A DNA stretch of 64,000 nt from Martensiomyces pterosporus (lineage: Eukaryota > Kickxellomycota > Kickxellomycetes > Kickxellales > Kickxellaceae), in assembly GCA_025201845.1 (NCBI GenBank), contig MU603960.1:4088-68087 (forward strand), written 5' to 3'. A model generated the notes under the pieces. That model worked only from the letters and a program-made list of their open reading frames with translations. It ran no database searches and had not been told where the DNA came from. Positions 10,097 to 19,176 of the stretch are shown here, piece by piece (positions within the stretch are counted from its first letter, which is position 1; the number at the start of each line of letters is the position of its first letter). Both the position numbers and the translations under genes were made by a program.

Positions 10097-11086
10097 ATGT
10101 TCTTCAGAGCCACATCTGTTCTTGTTTTTGTAGCAGCCGCCCTGGCGCACATGGAAATAACTGCTCCATGTCCTCGCTACTCCTCAAAATGCGCCACGCA
10201 GCCCGCGCTTCCACCCGGCCAAACCATCGACTACAACCTGAACACTCCTATCGGTAGCAATGGCGACGTCCTCGCTCCGTTCTGCAAGCACACCACTCCT
10301 TGGCCTAAAGTCACTGAGACTTGGACTGCTGGTCAGTCCGTTACCGTTCAATTTGCGCCTGGCGGTGCCACCCATTCGGGCGGCCACTGCGAGTTCTCTG
10401 TCTCCTACGATGGAGGAAGCACCTATGTCGTCCTGCACCAGGAGCTCCGCTACTGCTTCTTCAACGCTCCGCCCAGTAGCGGCGGCACTGACTCTGTCCG
10501 CAGCTACACATTCACCTTGCCTTCCAATCTGCCCGGCACTGACCACGCAATTTTTGCATGGACTTGGGTTAACGCCGTTGGCAACCGCGAGTTCTACAAC
10601 AACTGCGGCGACATTGCCATCAAGGGCGCCGCTGGCTCGTATACCGGAAAGAAGATGACCATTGCAAACTACGGGTCCAACTACCCCACCATCCCCGAGT
10701 TCCTTGGCAACTACGACACTGGTCTTCAGTACTACACCAACTCTGTGCAGGTCACTGTCACTGGCGCCGGATACACTGGAGGCGGCGGCGGCAGCTCGTC
10801 AACAACCACCACGGCAAAAACCTCGACCTCTGCACCCCCGAGCTCAACCACGTCTACTACAAAGCCAACCTCGTCAGCGCCAGTCTCCACCACAACCTCT
10901 GCTGCACCTACAAGCACAACGCCTGGAGGAGGAGGCACCTGCACCGAGAACGCCTACCAATGCTCACCGGACAACTCCGGGTATCAGATCTGTATGGGTG
11001 GTGCTTGGGGCTCTGTTCAGCCATGCTCTGCTGGCACCATTTGCTATGCAAGTGGTAGCACTGTCTATTGTAGCTGGCCACAATAG
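10097..11086 (+). CDS. Secreted AA11-type lytic polysaccharide monooxygenase with chitin-binding tail (LPMO 1)
   Basis: 329 residues. A 17-residue signal peptide ends in ALA, exposing His18 (HMEITAPC), the N-terminal histidine of the LPMO copper brace. The second copper His is in the ATHSGGHCEFS motif (about residue 93). The AWTWVNAVGNREFYNNC segment matches the conserved AA11 core that carries the axial Tyr. After the catalytic domain (about 18-230) come a Ser/Thr/Pro linker and a Cys-rich module (about 281-329; YQCSPDNSGYQIC, then CSAGTICY) resembling CBM19 or the fungal X278 chitin-binding type. The likely role is oxidative chitin cleavage at the cell wall or outside the cell. The upstream in-frame extension is not used: the ATG at 10097 starts the signal peptide and lies about 100 bases from the TATA box. 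First of four tandem copies. Confidence 0.88.
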   Translation: MFFRATSVLVFVAAALAHMEITAPCPRYSSKCATQPALPPGQTIDYNLNTPIGSNGDVLAPFCKHTTPWPKVTETWTAGQSVTVQFAPGGATHSGGHCEFSVSYDGGSTYVVLHQELRYCFFNAPPSSGGTDSVRSYTFTLPSNLPGTDHAIFAWTWVNAVGNREFYNNCGDIAIKGAAGSYTGKKMTIANYGSNYPTIPEFLGNYDTGLQYYTNSVQVTVTGAGYTGGGGGSSSTTTTAKTSTSAPPSSTTSTTKPTSSAPVSTTTSAAPTSTTPGGGGTCTENAYQCSPDNSGYQICMGGAWGSVQPCSAGTICYASGSTVYCSWPQ

Positions 11087-12112
11087 GCTTCGCTCTTCGA
11101 CCATTTTATTCACTTAATTGACGGAATCTGTGTGTGTGTGTGTGTGTGCGTTTGAATGAATGCCTCTTGCTTGGTGATCAATACGAATTGAGCATCATTA
11201 GCGTCATGTGGACGAGCTAAAGCGCACAGCGGAGGATAGAGCCGTTTCCATTTGACCGCATGGCAGTGTTCGACAGGTTTCAATCCTACAGGATTATGCA
11301 TGCATTCAAACAATCTGCCGTCTGTCCCGCCTTCCACGGGCCGTATGGTCTTTTTCCTTCAACGCATATTGTTTTTCCATCGGTCTCTGTTTCCTTTACT
11401 CACATGCTTCCATGCAACCTGCATTGGCTGTGAAAAGCGCCTTTATGCTCTGCTTTGGGCAAGTTTTTCCACACCTTCTTCCAGGCTAACGGCATGATGT
11501 GCGCTTGGACATTTGATGGTCAGTGAACTCCGTTTTGCATATATTGCTATTGGCATTGCAAAACACTCCGATCGCAATAATAAATGCGCTGTCCAAGCTG
11601 TATTTGCTCCGGCAAACCGCGGAAGCACGCGCGCTTGCCTTTCGACCAAGGATAAAGCCTCGGCTTTTGCAACCGGACCATTTGACGTTGGAGCGACATA
11701 CCGGCTGCTGCCTACACTCGAGGCAGTCGCAGATGCACCTTTCTTAAAGCCAAAACCTTATGCAGCGCAAGAGGGATGCTCACTAGCAAACACAGCAGAA
11801 CAAAATGTTGGGGTTTGGCTGCATAAAGCATAAACAGCTCGCACTAGGTCTTTTTCCATTGCTACCCAGGCACAATATGCATTTGGCTGATGTGCCCCAC
11901 ATATGTGTATTAGCGACAGGATGTGTGGTGCTTGTAGGCTTTGGCGGTACACCACAGCTGCAGCACCATGGATGAGCAGGTATGCAAATGTACGGCAATG
12001 TGCCGATGCATTTGCAGCGTTCCATCTTGGCGTTTCCTAGCCGTATTGGTAGCAGCAGCAGCAACCGGAGAGAAGGGCTACACGGAGAACATGCTACAAC
12101 ATCGGCGCACTG
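11087..12112. other. Intergenic between LPMO 1 and LPMO 2
   Basis: No supportable gene. Holds a TG microsatellite close to the end of LPMO 1. Confidence 0.5.
11129..11149. repeat. (TG)n microsatellite
   Basis: About ten TG dinucleotides in the 3' flank of LPMO 1. Confidence 0.9.
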
Positions 12113-12120
12113 TATATAAG
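12113..12120 (+). promoter_or_regulatory. TATA box of LPMO 2
   Basis: TATATAAG, 110 bases upstream of the ATG at 12223. Confidence 0.65.
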
Positions 12121-12222
12121 ACATGCCAAATGCGCCTTCATCCGCCTTGATTCACTCACCAACGCGCTCACGAACACCCCTCCCTCACGAATACTCCTTC
12201 TAGCCGATTCACGACACCCAAG

Positions 12223-13269
12223 ATGCTTCTCAAGTTCGCTGCCACCATCCTCTCTATCGCCAGCTTGGCCCTGGGCCACATGGAGATTACCGACCCTTGC
12301 CCACGCTACTCATCCAAGTGCACCACCCAACCAGCCCTTCCTCCGGGAGAAGTCATCGACTACAACCTCAAGTCGCCCATTGGAAGCGGCGGCAGCATTC
12401 TTGCGCCTCTGTGCCACCACACCACTCCCTGGCCACAGGTTACCGAGACTTGGACTGCTGGACAGTCTGTCACCGTCACATTTGCGCCGCCTGGAGCCAC
12501 GCACGACGGAGGCCACTGCGAGTTCTCTGTCTCCTACGACGGAGGCAACAACTACGTGGTGGTGCACCAGGAACTCCAGTACTGCTTCTACAACGGACTG
12601 CCTGTTAGTGGGACTATAGGAACCGTGCTGAGCTACACCTTCACGCTGCCACCGAATCTGCCAGGCACCAGCAATGCCGTGTTCTCATGGTCGTGGGTCA
12701 ATGCTTCTGGTAACCGCGAATTCTACAACAACTGTGGAGACATTGCCATTGTTGGAGCTGCTGGCTCATACACTGGCAAGCAGATGACGATTGCCAACTA
12801 CGGTCCTGGATATCCAGCGATTCCAGAGTTCCTCGGAGACTATACCACGGGACTCTCATACTACACGACCAATGTCACGCTGGTGACGGTCACTGGTAGC
12901 GGGTACAGCGCAGGCGGTGGTGGAACCACAAGCTCAAGCACCACCTCTACCTCAAGCACCACGTCCACCACCTCGTCTGCTTCCTCGACCACTTCCTCAG
13001 CCAGCACAAAAACATCGACAACCTCTTCCACCACGCCAACATCCACGGCCACCTCAACCGCAACATCGTCCAGTCCTACCTCATCAGCACCAGCCTCAAC
13101 CTCATCAGCAACGAGCGGCGCATGTACCGAGAACGCATACAAGTGCTCGTCCGATAACTCGGGGTATCAGATTTGCACGGGAGGAGCATGGAGCGCTGTT
13201 CAGCCCTGTTCGGCTGGAACTGTTTGCTACACTAGTGGCACCTCAGTCTACTGTGGCTGGCCCCAGTAA
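12223..13269 (+). CDS. Secreted AA11-type LPMO with chitin-binding tail (LPMO 2)
   Basis: 348 residues. Signal peptide of 18 residues ending LALG, then His19 (HMEITDPC). The second copper ligand is in ATHDGGHCEFS, and the axial-Tyr segment reads WVNASGNREFYNNC. The linker is longer than in LPMO 1, almost pure Ser/Thr/Ala from about 229 to 298, and is followed by the Cys-rich module (YKCSSDNSGYQIC, CSAGTVCY, ending GWPQ). Closest within the window to LPMO 3, with a 42-base stretch identical at the DNA level (12331-12372 versus 14502-14543). Intronless. Confidence 0.88.
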   Translation: MLLKFAATILSIASLALGHMEITDPCPRYSSKCTTQPALPPGEVIDYNLKSPIGSGGSILAPLCHHTTPWPQVTETWTAGQSVTVTFAPPGATHDGGHCEFSVSYDGGNNYVVVHQELQYCFYNGLPVSGTIGTVLSYTFTLPPNLPGTSNAVFSWSWVNASGNREFYNNCGDIAIVGAAGSYTGKQMTIANYGPGYPAIPEFLGDYTTGLSYYTTNVTLVTVTGSGYSAGGGGTTSSSTTSTSSTTSTTSSASSTTSSASTKTSTTSSTTPTSTATSTATSSSPTSSAPASTSSATSGACTENAYKCSSDNSGYQICTGGAWSAVQPCSAGTVCYTSGTSVYCGWPQ

Positions 13270-14188
13270 GCAATATGCGGAGACACGAGTGTTTTGTGAG
13301 CTCCTTTTTTTCGATCGCCATGCAGCAGCAGTAGCCAAAGCCGCGTCGCTGCTTTGAGCGGTTAAATACTATATCGTGATCCTGTTTTGGCCTCAGCAAG
13401 CAGCTTGCCCAGGTTTTTTTCAATCCAAGTAGGAAAGCAAAAATGGCCGAAGATGCACAGAGCCAACTTCCTAGCAAGCACATGCAAAATGTGGGCTCCG
13501 CTCTCGGCAGCTGACCAGCTAATGCGGCAGCAGTCGGAGCAAAAGAAGGAAAGCCCTAATGGGATTTGCTCCAGTCGGTACACATGCCGAATGAGCAGAG
13601 GTATGCTTAATGCTTGCTTCTCTTCACCAAGCTATGCGCTTTGAACCAAATGCAGCAGAAAAGGAGTGTAGAAAACAGACGCAATGTCAACAGGCGAGGT
13701 GCATTAATTCCCAAGTGCTTCCGGTGCAAATCAGCTTCACACCGCCCGTGTCCTTGTGTTTGATTTTCCGCCTTGCGAACGGCCACCGGTGATCCCTCGC
13801 CATGGTTTCCACCGGTCCCGGCCTGGTCCACATGACGACGACAGTTTTCCAGGCTCCTTCGCTGGAATTCATCGCAGTTTGTAACTCGGCAATAAATGGG
13901 GGATCGGACGCTTGGTGGGGCCTTCCTTGCTTATTGCCACAATTTACGCCGACAAATACCGAGTATGCTCGTGGGAGGCGGAGAGAAAATCCCTGCCCAA
14001 GAGTCTCGTCCCCTTAATGCAGAGAGAAAGAGAGAAGCGAGGTGGTTTGTGGAGCACAGAATCAGCCGCAACTTGGAGCCACTGCGACTTTTAGCAGGGC
14101 ACCGGCCGAGAAAACAGCTCAGGAGCGAGGCTTTTTGCACGCTCTGCACAGACTGAGATGTGTGTGCGCTTGTAGTAATCCCCCAACC
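13270..14188. other. Intergenic between LPMO 2 and LPMO 3
   Basis: No supportable gene; short random frames on both strands. Confidence 0.5.
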
Positions 14189-14196
14189 TATATAAG
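14189..14196 (+). promoter_or_regulatory. TATA box of LPMO 3
   Basis: TATATAAG, 208 bases upstream of the ATG at 14397, giving a longer pyrimidine-rich leader than its neighbours. Confidence 0.6.
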
Positions 14197-14396
14197 CCCA
14201 GCAGCCCATCCGCTCCTTTGCCCTTAAAGACTCTTCACCTCAGACATCCCGCAACGCCTCCCCTTGCAGCTTCTCCTGGAAAACGTTCGTTTCCTCTCTC
14301 TCCCTTTCTCCCTACTACGCCGGTCGTACACCACGATAACCGCCCCTCCCTACTACTGCTGTCTACACCACCTCTCCGTTCTAAAATCCCGCAATA

Positions 14397-15440
14397 ATGC
14401 TGTTCAAGGCTTCCTCCATTCTCGCTCTGTCCGCGGCAGCCCTCGCGCACATGGAGATCACGGCGCCGTGCCCCCGTTACTCGTCCAAATGCACTACCCA
14501 GCCAGCCCTTCCTCCGGGAGAAGTCATCGACTACAACCTCAAGAACCCCATCGGCAGCGGCGGCGTCATCCTGGCGCCCATGTGCCACCACACCACCCCT
14601 TGGCCACAGGTTACCGAGACCTGGGCTGCTGGGCAGCCGGTCACGGTGAATTTTGACACCAACGGCGGAATCACCCACTCGGGAGGCCACTGCGAGTTCT
14701 CTGTCTCCTACGATGGCGGCAACAACTACGTCGTCCTGCACCAGGAGCTGCAGTACTGCTTCTACACCGGCCCTATTAGCGCCGGCGGCACTGATACTGT
14801 GCGCAGCTACACATTCACTCTGCCTGCGAACCTGCCTGGAACTGATCACGCTGTCTTTGCCTGGACCTGGGTCAACGCTGTGGGCAACCGCGAGTTCTAC
14901 AACACCTGCGGCGATGTCGCCATTGTTGGAGCGGCTGGATCGTACACTGGAAAGCAGATGACCATCGCCAACTACGGACCTGGATACCCTGCCATCCCCG
15001 AGTTCCTTGGCGACTACACAACCGGTCTCTCCTACTACACGACCAACACCACTCAGGTTACTATCACCGGCAAGGGCTATAGCAGCGGCGGCAGCAGCAG
15101 CTCGACAACCTCATCTGCTGCTTCGACAACCTCCTCAAGCACCTCGACCACGCCGTCGACCACTTCGACTGCTCCCTCGAGCACATCGACCGTTGCCCCC
15201 ACTACTTCGACTGCCACTCCTACCTCCACTGCACCCAAGCCTACTTCATCCGCTCCCGCAAGCACCTCCACGACCACTGGTGGGTCCGGATCGTGCACTG
15301 ACAACACGTACCAGTGCTCGTCGGACAAGTCTGGATACCAGGTGTGCCTTGGTGGCGCATGGTCTGCAGTCCAGGCTTGCTCGTCCGGCACTGTCTGCTA
15401 CTCCAGCAGCGGCTCGGTGTACTGCGGATGGCCGCAGTAA
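14397..15440 (+). CDS. Secreted AA11-type LPMO with chitin-binding tail (LPMO 3)
   Basis: 347 residues. Signal peptide MLFKASSILALSAAALA, then His18. The second copper His is in ITHSGGHCEFS, and AWTWVNAVGNREFYNTC carries the axial Tyr. The loop before the second His has one extra residue pair (DTNGGI) relative to LPMO 1 and 2. Ser/Thr/Pro linker about 225-295, then the Cys-rich chitin-binding module (YQCSSDKSGYQVC, CSSGTVCY, ending GWPQ). It shares recent sequence with LPMO 2. Confidence 0.88.
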   Translation: MLFKASSILALSAAALAHMEITAPCPRYSSKCTTQPALPPGEVIDYNLKNPIGSGGVILAPMCHHTTPWPQVTETWAAGQPVTVNFDTNGGITHSGGHCEFSVSYDGGNNYVVLHQELQYCFYTGPISAGGTDTVRSYTFTLPANLPGTDHAVFAWTWVNAVGNREFYNTCGDVAIVGAAGSYTGKQMTIANYGPGYPAIPEFLGDYTTGLSYYTTNTTQVTITGKGYSSGGSSSSTTSSAASTTSSSTSTTPSTTSTAPSSTSTVAPTTSTATPTSTAPKPTSSAPASTSTTTGGSGSCTDNTYQCSSDKSGYQVCLGGAWSAVQACSSGTVCYSSSGSVYCGWPQ

Positions 15441-16340
15441 GCTGGCAACCCCCCTGCTAGATAAACTTGACATCTCTAACGTTTCTTTTCATACCATTAA
15501 TGGATTTCACTACTGCTCTCACGAAACGCATCTAGTCTGGAGTTCTATGTTGCCACGATGGAATGGACGCTGTGCTTTCTAGCCGTCCATTGCCCTGCCA
15601 CCTGCGTACTCCCTCGGTAGGCTCGGCACGGTTGATTGTGACACATCGTGAGAAACAAAGCTGCCTTTGCACATCTGTCAGTCAAAGTCATGTGGAAGGA
15701 CACAGAAATTGGCCAGAAAGCGCAATCCATGATTAGCAATGCCAACGCATGGCTTGCAACTTGCACTTATCGTTGAGATCATCAACAACCACCTGGTCCG
15801 GCGCATAAGGGGGTGGGCGGAAGGAGTGGGCTCAGCACCTGCTCCTGTCTTGCTTCAAAGCTGGCTGCCTTCGGAACAACAACCTTAATGCTGTCCTGCC
15901 GGTGCGTCATTTACGGACCGCATAGGTGGAGGATTTTCCAGCGCAGCGCCAAGGCGTGGTGCTTTTCTCACCAAATGTGCTCCTAATTAGGAAGGAGGCC
16001 ATCCGGACTACAGGAGCATGTGTGCATGAGGGGGCAAAGGATCCGATGGAAGTGCGGAAAGCAACAACATGCAAAGAGCACAGCAGTCAAGATAGAACAG
16101 CAATGGCTAGCAGGAATGAGAGCCGCTATTGCATGTGTGCAAGTTTGCTGAACACCCCCTGTCTATTCTAGTTTTTCCAAGCGAAGCTGAGAGTGGCCCC
16201 GCTCTGCTAGACCAGCAGACTATCTTTCACAAGGCCAATTGTGCGGCGTCATCTTCGGTCTGACCAAAACTGAGACGCAAGGAGAAATGGGGGCTACTGT
16301 GAAGCAGGTGCATGGGGTGCGTGGTGCGTGGTGCGTACTG
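15441..16340. other. Intergenic between LPMO 3 and LPMO 4
   Basis: No supportable gene. Confidence 0.5.
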
Positions 16341-16348
16341 GCATAAAA
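16341..16348 (+). promoter_or_regulatory. TATA-like element of LPMO 4 (CATAAAAG at 16342)
   Basis: GCATAAAAG, about 117 bases upstream of the ATG at 16459. It is followed by CACC/CTC-rich leader repeats. Confidence 0.5.
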
Positions 16349-16458
16349 GGGCTGGACCACATCCACCTCAAAAATCCCTCACCACCACCCACTCCCTCAC
16401 CACCTCACCACCTCACCCCCTCTTACCCTTCCCCGTCCCAGCGTTTTTGCACTAAACA

Positions 16459-17559
16459 ATGCTCGCCAAAGTCTCTGCTTTCGCTGCCCTGGTTGCCGCC
16501 GTCCTGGCGCACAGGGAGATGACCTACCCCTGCCCGCGCTTCAGCCCTCACTGCGCCACGACGCCCAACCTCCCACCAGGCATCAGTGTCGACTACAACG
16601 AGTCGTCCGAAATCGGCGACAGCACCCAAATCAACCTGCCCATCTGCCGATACACCACTCCCTGGCCCCAGGTGAACGAGGTATGGACTGCCGGCCAGTC
16701 CGTCACCGTCAGCTTCCTTCCGGGCGAAGCAGCCCATGGCGGCGGCCACTGCGAGTTCTCCGTGTCGTATGATGGCGGGAACACATTCGCGGTTGTCCAC
16801 CGCGAGCTCCAGTACTGCTTCTTCACTGGGCCGTCAAGCAGCAACTCTGCCACCGTCAATAGCTACACGTTTAACCTGCCCCAGAACCTGCCTGGCTCCA
16901 ACCATGTTGTGTTTGCCTGGTCGTGGGTCAACGCCATCGGACCCCGCGAGTTCTACACCAACTGCGCGGACATTGCCATTATTGGCTCGGCGGGATCATA
17001 CACAGGCACACAGATGGTGGTTGCTAACTATGGCGCCAACTCGACGTTTGTCCCGGATTTCGGCACCGACTATACCACTGGCCTGTCGCTCTACCAAAAT
17101 GCACCCAACGTCATTGTGACTGGCAGCGGGTATGGCAGCGGCTCGGGAAGCACCACCACCACCACCTCGGCTGCTGCTAGCACCACATCGACCTCATCCA
17201 CTTCACCAGCGACATCCACTCCTCCCAGCACCACAACATCTTCTAGCTCGTCTGCTCCTGTCTCAACAACCACCTCCACCACCTCCTCCGCTGCCTCCAC
17301 GACTACCACCTCAACTACTTCCACCACCACCACCTCAAGTGCCCCTGCCTCCACCTCGTCGGCTACTTCTGGCGGCGGCAGCGGCCCAGTTGCTGGCGGT
17401 AATTGCTCGAGCGAGGGTGCCTACCAATGCGCAGATACTACAGGCAAGAACGCCAACTACTTCCTCTGCCTGTATGGCAAGTGGATTGCCCAGGCTTGCA
17501 GTGCTGGCACTGCATGCTTCCAGAGCGGCTCCTCCGTTTCGTGCGGATGGCCACAATAA
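16459..17559 (+). CDS. Secreted AA11-type LPMO, divergent copy (LPMO 4)
   Basis: 366 residues, the most diverged of the four. Signal peptide MLAKVSAFAALVAAVLA, then His18 in HREMTYPCPRFSPHC. The second copper His lies in AAHGGGHCEFS. The axial-Tyr segment reads WVNAIGPREFYTNC, with Pro replacing the Asn of GNRE in the other three. The acidic loop DYNESSEIGDSTQ differs from its neighbours. A long Ser/Thr linker (about 222-310) leads to the Cys-rich module (YQCADTTGKNANYFLC, CSAGTACF). All copper ligands are kept, so it should be active, perhaps on another chitin form or wall partner. Confidence 0.86.
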   Translation: MLAKVSAFAALVAAVLAHREMTYPCPRFSPHCATTPNLPPGISVDYNESSEIGDSTQINLPICRYTTPWPQVNEVWTAGQSVTVSFLPGEAAHGGGHCEFSVSYDGGNTFAVVHRELQYCFFTGPSSSNSATVNSYTFNLPQNLPGSNHVVFAWSWVNAIGPREFYTNCADIAIIGSAGSYTGTQMVVANYGANSTFVPDFGTDYTTGLSLYQNAPNVIVTGSGYGSGSGSTTTTTSAAASTTSTSSTSPATSTPPSTTTSSSSSAPVSTTTSTTSSAASTTTTSTTSTTTTSSAPASTSSATSGGGSGPVAGGNCSSEGAYQCADTTGKNANYFLCLYGKWIAQACSAGTACFQSGSSVSCGWPQ

Positions 17560-17602
17560 GTCCAGCGTGAGGGTGGCTCGCATCTCCTTGTTAGTCTCTA
17601 TG

Positions 17603-17634
17603 AATAAAGAGTCCACTGTTTGAGTGCAATAAAT
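17603..17634 (+). terminator. Polyadenylation signals of LPMO 4
   Basis: AATAAA at 17603 and again near 17629. LPMO 4 and the next gene converge, with only 130 bases between their stops, so the 3' ends may overlap. Confidence 0.5.
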
Positions 17635-17689
17635 ACGGTATCTACCAGAAATGGACAACTGCCTAGCAAAAGTAGTCTCACATCTTTCA

Positions 17690-18664
17690 CTAGATGTAGG
17701 TGATGTCGTCAATGGACAGCGGGCACGTTTGGTCTGGCCACACTCTATACGTGAGGCCGCCCAGGATTACCGACCAGTACCCATTCAGCTGTGCAACGCC
17801 AATGACTGCGAACGCTGGGTCCAATATGGTGGTCGAGTACCCCGACATGAGCAGATCCACCAGCGAGGCTGCACTATGGTAGCTGTCGCCAGCCATCCAG
17901 CTCAGCTTGGTGATATTCACATGCTGGCTGTATATGGCCTGGTCAACCGGCCGCGGTCCATTAACGGTGTAGTGGCCAATGGAGTTCATTACCTTGACTT
18001 GCTCATAAGCCTCGTTTTCCAGGCTGTGGTGGACCACAAATGAGTCCTGGTTAGCATTGACGCGCTCCGTGTTGATGGAGCACAAGAACCGTGGCAGATC
18101 GACTCCATTGACGATATTCGTTGGCATGACGCTATTGTCGCTCGGAGTGAACTGGATTCGGGAAGTGGGACACAGCCCAATGTTCTGCGGTTTCTGGGCC
18201 AGTCCCGAGGCAAGCACAATTGTATACACCCCGCTATTCTCGTACAGCCCGATGGCATCCAGGTTGCGCGCAAATAGCGAGCTATTGATGCTGGACTCTA
18301 TCCCTTGAATGTAGTCGTCGTCAGAGGCAAGCGTGCCCAGAATCTGGTAGCTCGCATACACACTAGTGCCCAGGGGCAGGATCTTGCTGCTCAGCAGGCT
18401 GTTAAAGTGCGACGACTGCTGCGCTCCGCCGGCGTACTTGGTTCCCAGTTCCTGGGCGACCTGCGAGAGGGTGTGGTGCAGAAACACCGGGTTCTCGTAG
18501 CGGGATTGCCGGTCGCGGTTGAGCCTGCACAGTATCTTGAGCTCGTCTCCTTGGTACGCCTTAGAGGTGCTCGGCTCAATATTAGGGGGTTGTTCGGACG
18601 GAGCTCCAAGCACCAGAACAGCCAGAGAAACACAAGCAGCGATTGATGAAGCAGCGATTCTCAT
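17690..18664 (-). CDS. Secreted protein with two tandem degenerate CAP/SCP-like domains
   Basis: 324 residues with a signal peptide (MRIAASSIAACVSLAVLVLG, cleaved near GAP). Two halves share one plan. Each opens with a Cys and an LN/IN-x-x-R helix (LCRLNRDRQS at about 46; LCSINTERVNANQ near 190) followed by HHTLSQVAQELG or HHSLENEAYEQVK, and closes with strand patterns of the CAP fold (GYSTTILDPAFAVIGVAQL, then GYWSVILGG in the second half). This matches the LN-x-x-R ... A ... H ... ILdP.f..iGVg ... YW order of CAP/SCP proteins. The first half lacks most of the His/Glu cavity residues. CAP proteins are secreted lipid or sterol binders or wall proteins; the function here is unknown. ATG at 18664, with a TATATTAAA-like box near 18820 (minus). 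Confidence 0.55.
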   Translation of the reverse strand: MRIAASSIAACVSLAVLVLGAPSEQPPNIEPSTSKAYQGDELKILCRLNRDRQSRYENPVFLHHTLSQVAQELGTKYAGGAQQSSHFNSLLSSKILPLGTSVYASYQILGTLASDDDYIQGIESSINSSLFARNLDAIGLYENSGVYTIVLASGLAQKPQNIGLCPTSRIQFTPSDNSVMPTNIVNGVDLPRFLCSINTERVNANQDSFVVHHSLENEAYEQVKVMNSIGHYTVNGPRPVDQAIYSQHVNITKLSWMAGDSYHSAASLVDLLMSGYSTTILDPAFAVIGVAQLNGYWSVILGGLTYRVWPDQTCPLSIDDITYI

Positions 18665-19176
18665 TGTTAGTTTGATGGGGTATTTGCAGTTTGTGGATAG
18701 GTGGACGCGTGTGCGTGTGTGTGAAGAAATGCGAGAGTGGCCCTGTGCTTAGATCTTCGCTTTTGCTGAAAAGGAAAATATTCCGACGCTTCTGTGGCGA
18801 GGAGTGGTATGTTTAATATATTCTCGCACATTCACGCTCAATACCATACATGCACGGCAACATATTAAATTGCCATTCGGTATAATGCATATTCACCAAA
18901 ATGGCATTGCTCAGGAAGAAATGCTCTCAAACGAGGAGAAAGAGACTGTAGACGCAGACACGATCCGCACTGCCAGTGAATTAGCGGGAGCAGCAGTTTG
19001 GGGAGTGCCGCGAAGTTAGATCGGTGTGGCCCCAAAGGATTCCAGACACCAGCAAGAGACAAATGCAGTTGATATGGAGGTAAATAGAAACAAGAAGGAA
19101 GGGGCGAGAGAAAAGGGGCTCAGCATGTGAGAAAGCAAGTGATAGAAAACAGTGAGAATGGACGAGGCTGGTTGTC
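18665..19176. other. Intergenic, promoter of the CAP-like gene and 3' flank of the deacetylase
   Basis: No gene seen. Contains a TATATTAAA-like element on the minus strand (18812-18820). Confidence 0.4.
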
